From the NCBI RefSeq assembly GCF_029714325.1, contig NZ_CP121666.1, forward strand, positions 3,472,001 through 3,536,000: 64,000 nt of DNA, read 5' to 3'. The notes under the pieces are model-generated. The model was not told the origin of the DNA. It saw nothing but the letters and a program-made list of their open reading frames with translations, and searched no databases. The stretch's first letter is position 1. Each line of letters starts with the position of its first letter. The DNA comes from Bradyrhizobium sp. CB1717. GTDB taxonomy: Bacteria; Pseudomonadota; Alphaproteobacteria; Rhizobiales; Xanthobacteraceae. The translations under genes and the position numbers were made by a program. This document shows, one piece after another, positions 44,903 through 54,383 of this stretch.

Positions 44903-44915
44903 ATGAATGCAAAAT
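44903..44915. promoter_or_regulatory. Candidate GntR operator B (aminotransferase promoter)
   Basis: ATGAATGCAAAAT, 42 bp before the aminotransferase ATG. Its complement ATTTTGCATTCAT differs by one base from the corresponding part of operator A. Confidence 0.5.
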
Positions 44916-44957
44916 AGCCAACAGAGCCGGCCAGAACCCGCCGACAGGGAGGTTTTC

Positions 44958-46160
44958 ATGCACCAGGGACGCCATTTCCTTCAGATTCCGGGCCCGAGCC
45001 CGGTCCCCGAGCGTGTCCTGCGCGCCATGGACATGCCTGTGATCGACCACCGCAGCGCGGAGTTCGGCGAGCTCGGCCGCACCGTGCTCGAAGGCAGCCA
45101 GAAGATTTTTCAGACCAAGGGCCCGGTCATCATCTTCCCGTCGTCGGGGACCGGCGCCTGGGAGGCCGCGATCGTCAACACGCTGTCGCCGGGCGACAAG
45201 GTGTTGATGGTCGAGACCGGCCATTTCGCCACGCTGTGGCGGCACATGGCCGGCCGCTTCGGCATCGAGGTCGATTTCGTTCCGGGCGACTGGCGCCGCG
45301 GCGCCGATCCCGCGGTGATCGAAGCAAAGCTTGCCGAGGACAAGGCGCGCACGATCAAGGCAGTCATGGTCGTGCATAACGAGACCTCGACCGGCGCGAC
45401 CAGCCGCATCGCCGAGATCCGCGCCGCGATCGACCGTACGGGCCACCCGGCGCTGCTGATGGTCGACACCATCTCCTCGCTCGGCTCGGTCGACTATCGC
45501 CACGACGAATGGAAGGTCGACGTCAGCGTCAGCTGCTCGCAGAAGGGTTTCATGCTGCCGCCCGGGCTCGGCTTCAACGCGATCTCGGAGAAGGCCTTGG
45601 CCGCGTCCAAGACCAACAAGATGCCGCGCTCCTATTTCGACTGGGAGGAGATGCTCAAGCCCAACGCAAAAGGCTTCTTCCCCTACACGCCGGCGACCAA
45701 TCTGCTTTACGGCCTGCGCGAGGCGATCGCGATGCTGCTCGAGGAGGGGCTCGCCAACGTCTTCGCAAGGCATCAGCGGCTTGCCGCGGCGACGCGCGCC
45801 GCCGTCAATCATTGGGGCCTCGAAGTGCTCTGCCAGGAACCGTCCGAGTTCTCGCCGGTGCTGACAGCCGTGCTGATGCCGCCGGGACACGATGCGGACG
45901 CGTTCCGCAAGGTCGTGCTTGAGAACTACAACATGTCACTCGGCTCGGGCCTGTCGAAGGTCGCCGGAAAGGTCTTCCGCATCGGCCATCTCGGCGAATG
46001 CAATGCGTTGACGCTGCTCGGCGCGCTCACTGGCGTGGAGATGGGCCTCTCGGTCGCGGGCGTGCCGCACCGCTCCGGTGGCGTCGATGTCGCGATGAAG
46101 CTCTTGGAGCAGCGTCCGCAAGGCAACGCCTCGCCGCATCTGAAAGTGGTCGGCACTTAA
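44958..46160 (+). CDS. Serine-glyoxylate/alanine-glyoxylate aminotransferase, copy 1
   Basis: A 400-residue class V PLP enzyme from ATG 44958, six bases after AGGGAGG; an in-frame ATG at 44907 lies inside the candidate operator. The N-terminal signature GRHFLQIPGPSPVPERVLRA, FPSSGTGAWEAA and the PLP-lysine region SCSQKGFMLPPG are typical of serine-glyoxylate aminotransferases. It converts glyoxylate to glycine with serine or alanine as amino donor. A close paralogue lies 1.5 kb downstream beyond an MFS gene. Confidence 0.9.
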   Translation: MHQGRHFLQIPGPSPVPERVLRAMDMPVIDHRSAEFGELGRTVLEGSQKIFQTKGPVIIFPSSGTGAWEAAIVNTLSPGDKVLMVETGHFATLWRHMAGRFGIEVDFVPGDWRRGADPAVIEAKLAEDKARTIKAVMVVHNETSTGATSRIAEIRAAIDRTGHPALLMVDTISSLGSVDYRHDEWKVDVSVSCSQKGFMLPPGLGFNAISEKALAASKTNKMPRSYFDWEEMLKPNAKGFFPYTPATNLLYGLREAIAMLLEEGLANVFARHQRLAAATRAAVNHWGLEVLCQEPSEFSPVLTAVLMPPGHDADAFRKVVLENYNMSLGSGLSKVAGKVFRIGHLGECNALTLLGALTGVEMGLSVAGVPHRSGGVDVAMKLLEQRPQGNASPHLKVVGT

Positions 46161-46215
46161 GCCGCGCGGGACGGGCGGGCAGCAATCATAACAACAGCGA
46201 TACGGGAGGGGTGAG

Positions 46216-47499
46216 ATGGGGGTTCGGTTCAAGGCCACGCATGTCGTGCTGGCGATGCTCTGCGCGATGTATTTCATCACCTATGTCGACCGGGTGAACA
46301 TCGGCACGGCCGCGAGCGAGATCCAGAAGGAGCTGGGCCTGTCGAACACCCAACTCGGCCTCGTCTTCTCCGCCTTCGCCTATCCTTACCTGCTGTTCCA
46401 GGTGATCGGCGGCTGGGTCGGCGATCATTTCGGACCGCGCAAGACGCTGTTCTGGTGTGGCATGATCTGGGCTGTCGCCACCATCATGACCGGCTTCGTC
46501 AACGGTCTCGCTGCACTCTTCGTCGCACGCTTCGCGCTCGGCTTCGGCGAGGGCGCGACGTTCCCCACCGCAACGCGCGCGATGCAATACTGGACGCCGG
46601 CCAATCGCCGCGGCTTTGCGCAAGGGCTGACCCATTCCTTCGCCCGGCTCGGCAATGCGGTGACGCCGCCGGTGGTGGCGCTGCTGATCCTGTGGCTGAC
46701 CTGGCGCGGCGCCTTCGTCGTGCTCGGCTTCGTCAGCCTGATCTGGGGCGTGATCTGGGTCTGGTACTTCCGCAACGAGCCGAAGGACCATGCCTCCATC
46801 ACCGAGGCCGAGCTCGCGGCGCTGCCGCCGCGCCCGGCCGGCGAGCGGCCGCGCGTGCCATGGGGTCCGCTGCTCGGCCGGATGTGGCCGGTGACGCTGA
46901 CCTATTTCTGCTACGGCTGGTGCCTGTGGCTGTACCTCAACTGGCTGCCGCTGTTCTTCAAGAACAACTACAATCTTGACATCAAGAACTCGGCGCTGTT
47001 CGCCTCCGGCGTGTTCTTCGCCGGTGTGGTCGGCGACAGCGTCGGCGGCGTGATCTCGGACAGGATTCTCGACCGCACGGGCAATGTCCGCCTGGCGCGG
47101 CTCAGCGTCACCGTTGCGGGATTTACGGGGGCGCTGCTCTCGCTGCTGCCGATCCTGTTCGTCCACGACATCACCGTGGTGGCGCTGTGCCTGTCGGCCG
47201 GCTTCTTCTGCGCCGAGCTGGTGATCGGCCCGATGTGGTCGATCCCGATGGATATCGCGCCGAAATATTCGGGCACCGCCTCGGGAATCATGAACACCGG
47301 CTCGGCCTTCGCCGCCATCGTCTCGCCGCTGGTCGCGGGCTTCGTGATCGATGCGACCGGCAACTGGTACCTGCCGTTCCTGATGTCGATGGGCCTGCTA
47401 CTGCTCGGCGGCTTTTCGGCCTTCCTGATGCACCCGGAACGGCCGTTTGCGGAGGTCGAGGGCAGGGGACCGGCCGGCAAGATGGTGGCCGCGGAATAG
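46216..47499 (+). CDS. MFS transporter, anion:cation symporter (ACS) family
   Basis: A 427-residue transporter with 12 predicted helices. The loop motif GGWVGDHFGPRKTL between helices 2 and 3 and the helix-4 segment RFALGFGEGATFPTATRAM are typical of the ACS family, which carries organic acids such as glucarate, tartrate or phthalate. GGGAGGGG precedes the ATG. It stands between two aminotransferase paralogues and should import the carbon source of this module, possibly a 2-hydroxyacid (inference). Confidence 0.92.
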   Translation: MGVRFKATHVVLAMLCAMYFITYVDRVNIGTAASEIQKELGLSNTQLGLVFSAFAYPYLLFQVIGGWVGDHFGPRKTLFWCGMIWAVATIMTGFVNGLAALFVARFALGFGEGATFPTATRAMQYWTPANRRGFAQGLTHSFARLGNAVTPPVVALLILWLTWRGAFVVLGFVSLIWGVIWVWYFRNEPKDHASITEAELAALPPRPAGERPRVPWGPLLGRMWPVTLTYFCYGWCLWLYLNWLPLFFKNNYNLDIKNSALFASGVFFAGVVGDSVGGVISDRILDRTGNVRLARLSVTVAGFTGALLSLLPILFVHDITVVALCLSAGFFCAELVIGPMWSIPMDIAPKYSGTASGIMNTGSAFAAIVSPLVAGFVIDATGNWYLPFLMSMGLLLLGGFSAFLMHPERPFAEVEGRGPAGKMVAAE

Positions 47500-47615
47500 G
47501 GGCGGCGGATGTCCGCCGCTTATGCATGGGAAGCGCCTTAAGGAGAGGGGACAAGCCGGTCAAATGGTGCTATTCGGCGGCCATCAAAACCAAGGCTAGA
47601 CCGGGAAGGACGCCT

Positions 47616-48815
47616 ATGACCGTGCATACTGGAAGGCATTTCTTACAGATTCCAGGACCGACCAACGTGCCCGACCGCGTGCTGCGGGCGATGGACATGC
47701 CGACGCTGGACCATCGCGGTCCGGAGTTCGCCGAGCTCGGTTTCGCGGTCCTCGCCTCAATGCAGCGCGTGTTCCGCACCAAGCAGCCCGTGATCATCTT
47801 CCCCTCGTCCGGCACCGGCGCCTGGGAAGCGGCGATGGTCAATGTGTTCTCGCCCGGCGACAAGGTTTTGATGTGCGAGACCGGCCAGTTCGCCGTGCTG
47901 TGGCGCGGCATCGCCGACAAGTTCAAGCTCGACGTCGACTTCATCCCGAGCGACTGGCGCCATGGCGCCGATCTCGCCGAGATCGAGCAGCGCCTTGCCG
48001 CGGACAAGCAGCACGCCATCAAGGCGGTCTGCGTCGTCCACAACGAGACCTCGACCGGCTGCGTCACGCCGCCGCTTGAGGTGCGCAAGCTGCTCGACCG
48101 CGTCAAGCATCCGGCGCTGCTGATGGTCGACACCATCTCCGGCCTCGGCTCGATGGAATACGAGCACGATGCCTGGGGCATCGACGTCTCGGTCGCGGGC
48201 TCGCAGAAGGGCCTGATGCTGCCGCCGGGCCTCGGCTTCAACGCCGTGTCGGAGAAGGCGCTCGCGGTTGCCAAGGCCAATCCGGGCATGCGGTCCTATT
48301 GGGACTGGCAGGAGGTCATCAGCTTCAACAAGCTCGGCACCTTCCCCTATACGCCGGCGACCAATCTGCTCTACGGCCTGCGTGAAGCCGTGAAGATGCT
48401 GGAGGAAGAGGGCCTCGAGAACGTCTGGTCCCGCCACAAGCGCCACAGCGCAGCGACGCGCGCTGCTGCCAAGGTCTGGGGCCTCGAGACGCAGTGCATC
48501 GATCCCGCCGCGCATTCGCCGGCGCTGACCGGCGTGCGCGTGCCCGAGGGGCACGACGCCGATGCCTTCCGCAAGGTCGTGCTGGAAAACTTCGACATGT
48601 CGCTCGGCACCGGCCTGAACAAGGTCAAGGGCAAAGTGTTCCGCATCGGCCATATCGGCCATTTCAACGATCTGATGCTGATGGGCACGCTCGCCGGCGT
48701 CGAGATGGGCCTGGATCTTGCAAAGATTCCGCACCGGAGCGGTGGCGTGCTGGCGGCCATGGACGTCCTCAAGGGACGCGACGTGGTGCCGATGGCCAAA
48801 GCCCAGGTTGCTTAA
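47616..48815 (+). CDS. Serine-glyoxylate/alanine-glyoxylate aminotransferase, copy 2
   Basis: A 399-residue paralogue of the enzyme at 44958-46160, starting at ATG 47616 after GGGAAGGA; a longer in-frame start would lie within the MFS gene. Both share the opening GRHFLQIPGP, the FPSSGTGAWEAA segment, the PLP site GSQKGLMLPPGLGFN and the ending pattern around HRSGGV. Visible differences cluster in the middle, for example MRSYWDWQEVISFNKLGTF against RSYFDWEEMLKPNAKGF in copy 1, which may change donor specificity (inference). Confidence 0.9.
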   Translation: MTVHTGRHFLQIPGPTNVPDRVLRAMDMPTLDHRGPEFAELGFAVLASMQRVFRTKQPVIIFPSSGTGAWEAAMVNVFSPGDKVLMCETGQFAVLWRGIADKFKLDVDFIPSDWRHGADLAEIEQRLAADKQHAIKAVCVVHNETSTGCVTPPLEVRKLLDRVKHPALLMVDTISGLGSMEYEHDAWGIDVSVAGSQKGLMLPPGLGFNAVSEKALAVAKANPGMRSYWDWQEVISFNKLGTFPYTPATNLLYGLREAVKMLEEEGLENVWSRHKRHSAATRAAAKVWGLETQCIDPAAHSPALTGVRVPEGHDADAFRKVVLENFDMSLGTGLNKVKGKVFRIGHIGHFNDLMLMGTLAGVEMGLDLAKIPHRSGGVLAAMDVLKGRDVVPMAKAQVA

Positions 48816-48888
48816 GGATCAAGTCGCTTGAGGATCAGGTCGCCTAAGGGCGGCCTGACCGAACTGAAGTGAAGAAAGTGAGCGCGCG

Positions 48889-49686
48889 ATGAACGCACCG
48901 ACGACTACTAGCGAAGACCTGCTCTACTCCGTCACGGACGGCATCGCGCGGATCACCTTCAACCGCCCCCAGGCCCGCAACGCAATGACCTTCGCCATGT
49001 ATGATCGCATGGCGGAGATCTGCCAGGAGATCAACGCCGACCGCTCGATCAAGGCGCTGATCCTGACCGGCGCGGGTGACAAGGCCTTCGCTTCCGGCAC
49101 GGACATTTCCCAGTTCCGTGCGTTCAAGACCGCGCAGGACGCGCTCGACTACGAGGCGCGGATCGACCGCGTGCTCGGCACGCTGGAGCTGTGCCGCGTG
49201 CCCGTGATCGCGGCCATCGCGGGGGCCTGCACCGGCGGCGGCGCCGGCATCGCGGCCTGCTGCGATCTCCGTATCGGCACTGAGACGACGCGGATGGGCT
49301 TTCCGATCGCGCGCACGCTCGGCAACTGTCTCTCGATGTCGAACATCAGCCGCGTCGTCGCACTGGTGGGACCCGCCCGCACCAAGGATCTGATCTTCAA
49401 GGCGCGCCTGGTCGAGGCGCCGGAAGCCCTCGCCCTCGGCCTGCTCAACGAGGTCGTGCCCGACGTCGAGACGCTGCAGCGCCGTGCTGAGGAGACCGCA
49501 AAGCTCGTCGCCAGCCACGCGCCGCTCACGCTGGAGGCGACCAAGGAAGCGGTGCGCCGCATCCGCCGCACGCTGTCGCGCGAGGAAGGCGAGGATCTGA
49601 TCCTCAAGGCCTATATGAGCGAAGATTTCCGCGAGGGCATGGACGCCTTCCTCAACAAGCGTGCGCCGGTCTGGAAGGGCAAGTAG
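48889..49686 (+). CDS. Enoyl-CoA hydratase/isomerase family protein
   Basis: A 265-residue crotonase, last gene of the aminotransferase-MFS group and 73 bp after copy 2. The first oxyanion motif is KAFASGTDISQF and the second CTGGGAGIAACCDLRIG; the catalytic region GFPIARTLGNCLSMSNI lacks the usual hydratase Glu residues. Dehydration/hydration chemistry is therefore doubtful, and isomerase, decarboxylase or hydrolase activity should be considered. No terminator is obvious after it. Confidence 0.85.
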   Translation: MNAPTTTSEDLLYSVTDGIARITFNRPQARNAMTFAMYDRMAEICQEINADRSIKALILTGAGDKAFASGTDISQFRAFKTAQDALDYEARIDRVLGTLELCRVPVIAAIAGACTGGGAGIAACCDLRIGTETTRMGFPIARTLGNCLSMSNISRVVALVGPARTKDLIFKARLVEAPEALALGLLNEVVPDVETLQRRAEETAKLVASHAPLTLEATKEAVRRIRRTLSREEGEDLILKAYMSEDFREGMDAFLNKRAPVWKGK

Positions 49687-50273
49687 CGCACGCCCTCGGT
49701 TTTTTGCGCCAGGTGCGCGGCGCGCAGAGCCCAAGCGATTGCTGACAATCCATCACCAGGCGATCGCGCAAATCCAATTATCACAGACGTTACAGGCGGT
49801 TCCGTCATTCGGAACCGCGATTGTGAACGCGCGCGTCCACGCGTTTACGTTGACGGCACGCCGAGCCCCGGCATAAGATCGCAGAGGTTGCATTCCACCG
49901 TCTCGTTTTCCGAGGCGATGGTCCGGCCGGGTGGTTGAGGCCCAGTCGATTGGGCGACGTTAATTGTGTGAAGCGTTCCGGCGGACCGTGCTGCAACCGG
50001 ACGTCATTGAACTGAAATCGAGCTGTAGAAGTAGCGACGTAGTTTCGACCATGCGAGCCGCGCCAGAATTTCATTGCTGCTGACCATCCCGACGCCAGGC
50101 ACGACCTCGCGAACAAGCCAAAGCTCCTGAACCTAGACCCTTAAGCCAACACCCTTAAGCCAAGGCCTTTGAGTCAAAGCCGTTGAGTTTCGTCTGATTT
50201 CTCAGACCGATTAGTCACGTCGCCGCTTTCCAATGCGACGGCGCCTTCATGGCAACGCAGGCAGGGATTTTCC
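49687..50273. other. 587-bp gene-poor region upstream of adhesin-like gene
   Basis: No credible gene is seen on either strand. It holds a nine-base-stem hairpin at 49796-49818 (GCGGTTCCG, loop TCATT) without a T tract, a 14-bp tandem repeat at 50137-50164, and presumably the promoter of the adhesin gene. The start is supported by AGGGA near 50265. Confidence 0.6.
50137..50164. repeat. Tandem 14-bp repeat containing CTTAAGCCAA
   Basis: Two copies of ACCCTTAAGCCAA spaced 14 bp apart. The 13-mer CTTAAGCCAAGGC at 50154-50166 recurs exactly at 59880-59892, right after the leishmanolysin-like gene. Confidence 0.6.
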
Positions 50274-53200
50274 ATGACCAACCACACGCCGGTTTTCACC
50301 TCGTCATCCGCGACGGGCAGCTTCACCGAATTCGCCAACCTCAATGATTCAACCACGCTGCACACGCTGTCGGGGACGATGAGTTTCAAGGACAGTGACA
50401 GGACCGACATCCATACGACCACCGCGACGCTGCATTCGGCGGTGGTGTCGGGCGGAACGGTCATCCCTGCCGCCTTGCTTGCGCAGTTCCAGACCGCGAT
50501 GCAATCGCAGATCCTGAGCGATGCTAACGGCTCGGGTCAGCTGAAATGGACCTTCAGCGACGAGGACGAGGATTTCGATTTCCTCGCCAAGAACCAGACG
50601 CTGGTCCTGACCTACGACGTCAAGGTTTCCGACAATCACGGCGGCTTCGCGATCCAGACCGTCAAGATCACCATCACCGGAACCGACGACAAGCCCGTGA
50701 TCAACATGACGACGGCGGCGACGGTCACCGAGCAGGCGAACCAGACGCTCTCGCTCACGCCGGACACGGTTCACGTCGCGCTCAACTTCACCGACGACGA
50801 TCTCGCCAACACCGGGCACACCGCGACGGTTACAGGCGTGTCCGCGTCCGGCGCCACGGCAGGCCTGCTGCCGGGGCCATTCGGCAATGCCGAGCTGATG
50901 TCGTTCTTCCACGTCGACAACGTCATCAAGACGTCCGGCTCCTCGACCGGCATCATCAACACCACCTTCTCGGCGCCCGATCTCGCCTTCGACTATCTTT
51001 CGGCCGGCCAGCATCTCGACATCACCTACACCGTCCAGCTCGACGACCATGCCGGCGGAATCTCGAGCCAGACCGTCACGGTGACCGTGGTCGGCACCAA
51101 CGACAGGCCGCTGTTCCTGTCGTGCCCGGAATCGGCGGCGCTCGTCGAGGACCAGAACCTGGATTCCTCCGGCAACCTCCATGCCAGCGACAGCCTGCTC
51201 TTCACCGACATCGATCTCGCCGACACGCATGCGGTCTCGACCACGGTCACCGCGACCCGTTCGGGCGGCGGCTCGATACCCCTGACGAATGCGGAGCTGC
51301 TGGCTGCGTTCGGCACCTCGCTGCAGGATTCGACCGGTCATCTGTTCGGCGAGGTCGACTGGAATTTTGCGCTGGCCAATGCCTCGACCAATTTCCTCAA
51401 CGGCGGCGAGACGCTCAAGCTCGTCTATCACGTGACGGTCGACGACGGTCATGGCGGCTCCACCACCCAGGACGTCACCATCACCATCCTCGGCGTCAAT
51501 CATCCGGTCGTCATCACGAGCGGCCCGGAATCCTCCACCGTCGTCGAGCAGGATGCCACCACGGGCTCTTCCGCGCCCGATACGACGCCGACAGTTCCGG
51601 CGGGCACGCTCGCCTTCACCGACCAGGACACCAGCGACGCCCACACCGTGACGGTGACGCTGGATTCGACCTCCGGGCCGACACCGCCGGCGGCGACGCA
51701 GGCCGATCTCGGCGCGGCGCTGACGACGGTGCTGCACGATTCCACGGGCTCAGGCTCGGGAAGCATCGACTGGAATTTTGCGATTGCCGACAAGGATCTC
51801 GACTATCTCGCAGCCAACGAGACGCTGACGGTGAACTACCATATCAAGGTCGCCGACGGCTCGACCAGCTCGACACAGACCGTCTCCGTCGTCATCACCG
51901 GCGCCAACGACGCGCCGGTGATCACGAGCGGGCCGCAGGCCGCTTCGCTGTCGGAGCAGCCTGGCGTCACCGGATCGCAATCGCCTGACACCACGAGCCC
52001 GGTGCCGACGGGAACGCTGAGCTTCGGCGACGTCGATCTGTCGGACACGCATTCGGTCAGCGTGGTGCTGGATTCGGCGGTGTGGTCGGCCAACACTTTT
52101 GCCGTCCCGAGTCAGACGATCGTAGACCTCCAGTCGGCGCTCTCAACGGTGCTGCACGATTCCACGGGAACCGGTACAGGCAGCATCGACTGGACCTTCA
52201 GCATCGCCGACGCCGATCTCGACTTCCTCAGCTTCGGCGAGACGCTGACGGTGCAGTATGACGTCAACGTCTGGGACGGTTTCACCAATTCGACCCAGAC
52301 CGTCACCGTCACCATCGACGGTGCGGCCGATCCGCTGGTTCTGACGCCACTGACCCTCGCGGCATCCGACACCGCGGGATCTGATGCCGGCACGGCAATC
52401 GCAACCGGCGCCATTTTCGACGTGACCCAGCCGGTCGACCTCAGCACGCCGCGGACCATCACCGAGGTCAGCGGCAGCGCCGCCAATGTCGGCCACTCCG
52501 TGGCCGGCACCTATGGCACGCTGGTGCTCAATGCAGACGGCTCCTACGGCTATGTCGCCAATGCGGCGGTCGACGCGCTGCTCGCCGGCGACAACGTCAC
52601 CGACCAGTTCACCTTCACTGTCGACGACGGCCAGGGCCATCAGGCCTCGACCACGCTCACCTTCAATATCGCCGGCGCCAACGACAATCCGCAGGTCACC
52701 GCCGCCAATGTCAGCGGATCGGTCACCGAGGACGCCGGTCCGCCGGTGATTGTCAACGGCGATTTCGAGACCGGCAATCTCGCCGGCTGGTCGGTGAGCG
52801 GCGGAGGCCACATCCACGTCGCGCAGCTCGAGTTCGGCGGCAGTTTCGGTCACTATTCGGTCGAGCTTCTGCCGACGAGCGGCAGCCCGGAAACATTGTC
52901 GCAGAACGTCGCGACCACGCCGGGCCAGCATTATTTCGTCAGCTTCGACGTCATCGGCGACCCGGAGGGTGTCAACACGCCGTTCTCGGTCTCGTGGGAC
53001 GGCGCAACGATCCTGTCGCTCGCCAACGTGCCGTCCGGCCTCAACCATTATTCCTTCGACCTCATTGGAGACGCCTCGCTGTCGTCGACGCTGCTGCAGT
53101 TCTCCTATGAGGACGACGCCACCGGCATGATCCTCGATTCCGTCAATGTCAGTCCGGCGACGGGACCTGCCAGCGAATCCACGGCGGGCTCGCTATCGTT

Positions 53201-54188
53201 CTCCGACGCCGAGACCGGAGATACGCACAGCGCGAGCTTCCTGGCGAACGGCAGCGGTTATGTCGGCACGTTCACCCTCGATCCGGTCAGCGAGGCCGGC
53301 GGCACCGGATCCGTCGCCTGGCACTTCACGGTCGACAACGCCGACATCCAGTTCCTGGCGCAGGGGCAGACGCTGACCCAGGACTATCTGGTGACGATCA
53401 CCGACAACAATGGCGGGTCGACCACGCAGGACGTCACCGTCACCATCAACGGCACCAACGATGCGCCGACCGCGGTGAGCGAGACTGTCATCACCGATGT
53501 CGGCGCGAGCGCAACGGTCCAGATTCCCAACTGGGCCCTCGCCTTGAACGACACCGACCCCGACACCATCGACCACCTTTCGCTCGGCACGATCACCACG
53601 AGCTCCGGCGGCAGTGCCGTCCAGTTCGGGGACGCCTTCTTCACCGACGACGCGACGCCCGGCGGCTCGTTCAGCTACACGACCTCCGACGGGACGACGA
53701 CCTCGTCCAACATCGCAACCGCGACCATCATCAACAACGCAGCCGGCGCAACCGCGCTGACCGGCACCGGCGGTGATGATATCCTGATCGCCACCAACGG
53801 CACCGAGACGATGAGCGGAGGCGGCGGCAACGACGTCCTGATCGCAACGGCCGGCGGCAATGCCATGACCGGCGGCGCTGGCAACGACATCTTCGCCTTC
53901 CTCCAGCAGCCGTCGGCGCCGAGCACCATCGGCGACTTCAACAACACCACCGCGCACGACCGTATCGCCGTCTCCGCGAGCGGTTTCGGCGGCGGGTTGA
54001 CGGCGGGAATGGACGTCACCTTCGAGACGTCCGGCGACGATGTGTTCTCGGGCTTCTCCCAATTCCATTTCGACACCGGCAACCAGACGCTCTACTACAG
54101 CGCCGACGGGACCCAAGGCGCGGCGGTCGCATTGGTCACCGTCCAGAACGGCGTGCTGCTCAGCCAGCACGACATACTGGTCGTCTGA
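50274..54188 (+). CDS. Large VCBS/RTX adhesin-like secreted protein
   Basis: A 1304-residue acidic protein, with no signal peptide. Six or seven cadherin/VCBS-like modules of about 135 residues end in G-(T/A)-(N/D)-D type junctions near residues 135, 273, 407, 542, 681, 801 and 1059. A different module at about 825-955 (NGDFETGNLAGWSVSGGG) looks like a carbohydrate-binding jelly-roll. RTX-type calcium repeats (GGGGNDVLIATAGGNAMTGG) occupy about 1163-1212, followed by a C-terminal segment ending HDILVV, typical of type I secretion signals. It should be exported in one step and act in adhesion or biofilm formation (inference). Secretion genes are not in the window. Confidence 0.87.
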   Translation: MTNHTPVFTSSSATGSFTEFANLNDSTTLHTLSGTMSFKDSDRTDIHTTTATLHSAVVSGGTVIPAALLAQFQTAMQSQILSDANGSGQLKWTFSDEDEDFDFLAKNQTLVLTYDVKVSDNHGGFAIQTVKITITGTDDKPVINMTTAATVTEQANQTLSLTPDTVHVALNFTDDDLANTGHTATVTGVSASGATAGLLPGPFGNAELMSFFHVDNVIKTSGSSTGIINTTFSAPDLAFDYLSAGQHLDITYTVQLDDHAGGISSQTVTVTVVGTNDRPLFLSCPESAALVEDQNLDSSGNLHASDSLLFTDIDLADTHAVSTTVTATRSGGGSIPLTNAELLAAFGTSLQDSTGHLFGEVDWNFALANASTNFLNGGETLKLVYHVTVDDGHGGSTTQDVTITILGVNHPVVITSGPESSTVVEQDATTGSSAPDTTPTVPAGTLAFTDQDTSDAHTVTVTLDSTSGPTPPAATQADLGAALTTVLHDSTGSGSGSIDWNFAIADKDLDYLAANETLTVNYHIKVADGSTSSTQTVSVVITGANDAPVITSGPQAASLSEQPGVTGSQSPDTTSPVPTGTLSFGDVDLSDTHSVSVVLDSAVWSANTFAVPSQTIVDLQSALSTVLHDSTGTGTGSIDWTFSIADADLDFLSFGETLTVQYDVNVWDGFTNSTQTVTVTIDGAADPLVLTPLTLAASDTAGSDAGTAIATGAIFDVTQPVDLSTPRTITEVSGSAANVGHSVAGTYGTLVLNADGSYGYVANAAVDALLAGDNVTDQFTFTVDDGQGHQASTTLTFNIAGANDNPQVTAANVSGSVTEDAGPPVIVNGDFETGNLAGWSVSGGGHIHVAQLEFGGSFGHYSVELLPTSGSPETLSQNVATTPGQHYFVSFDVIGDPEGVNTPFSVSWDGATILSLANVPSGLNHYSFDLIGDASLSSTLLQFSYEDDATGMILDSVNVSPATGPASESTAGSLSFSDAETGDTHSASFLANGSGYVGTFTLDPVSEAGGTGSVAWHFTVDNADIQFLAQGQTLTQDYLVTITDNNGGSTTQDVTVTINGTNDAPTAVSETVITDVGASATVQIPNWALALNDTDPDTIDHLSLGTITTSSGGSAVQFGDAFFTDDATPGGSFSYTTSDGTTTSSNIATATIINNAAGATALTGTGGDDILIATNGTETMSGGGGNDVLIATAGGNAMTGGAGNDIFAFLQQPSAPSTIGDFNNTTAHDRIAVSASGFGGGLTAGMDVTFETSGDDVFSGFSQFHFDTGNQTLYYSADGTQGAAVALVTVQNGVLLSQHDILVV

Positions 54189-54218
54189 GCCGCAGCTGCC
54201 CCGGCGAAACTTCTGAGG

Positions 54219-54241
54219 CGCGGGCCCTGAAGGGGCCCGCG
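54219..54241 (+). terminator. Terminator hairpin after adhesin-like gene
   Basis: Nine-base arms CGCGGGCCC and GGGCCCGCG around TGAAG, followed by a T-poor tail (TCGTTTGT). It lies 31 bp after the stop codon. Confidence 0.7.
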
Positions 54242-54383
54242 TCGTTTGTGGCGCGCCGGTCTCATTCCAAAGTCATACGGGGGATGCCACGGGGTGGCTT
54301 GAACTCGGTCGGATTCGCCAGCACAATGGCGCTGAATTCATCTCTGAATTTCCAATCCGAACAAGAACATAGGGAAGACGCAC

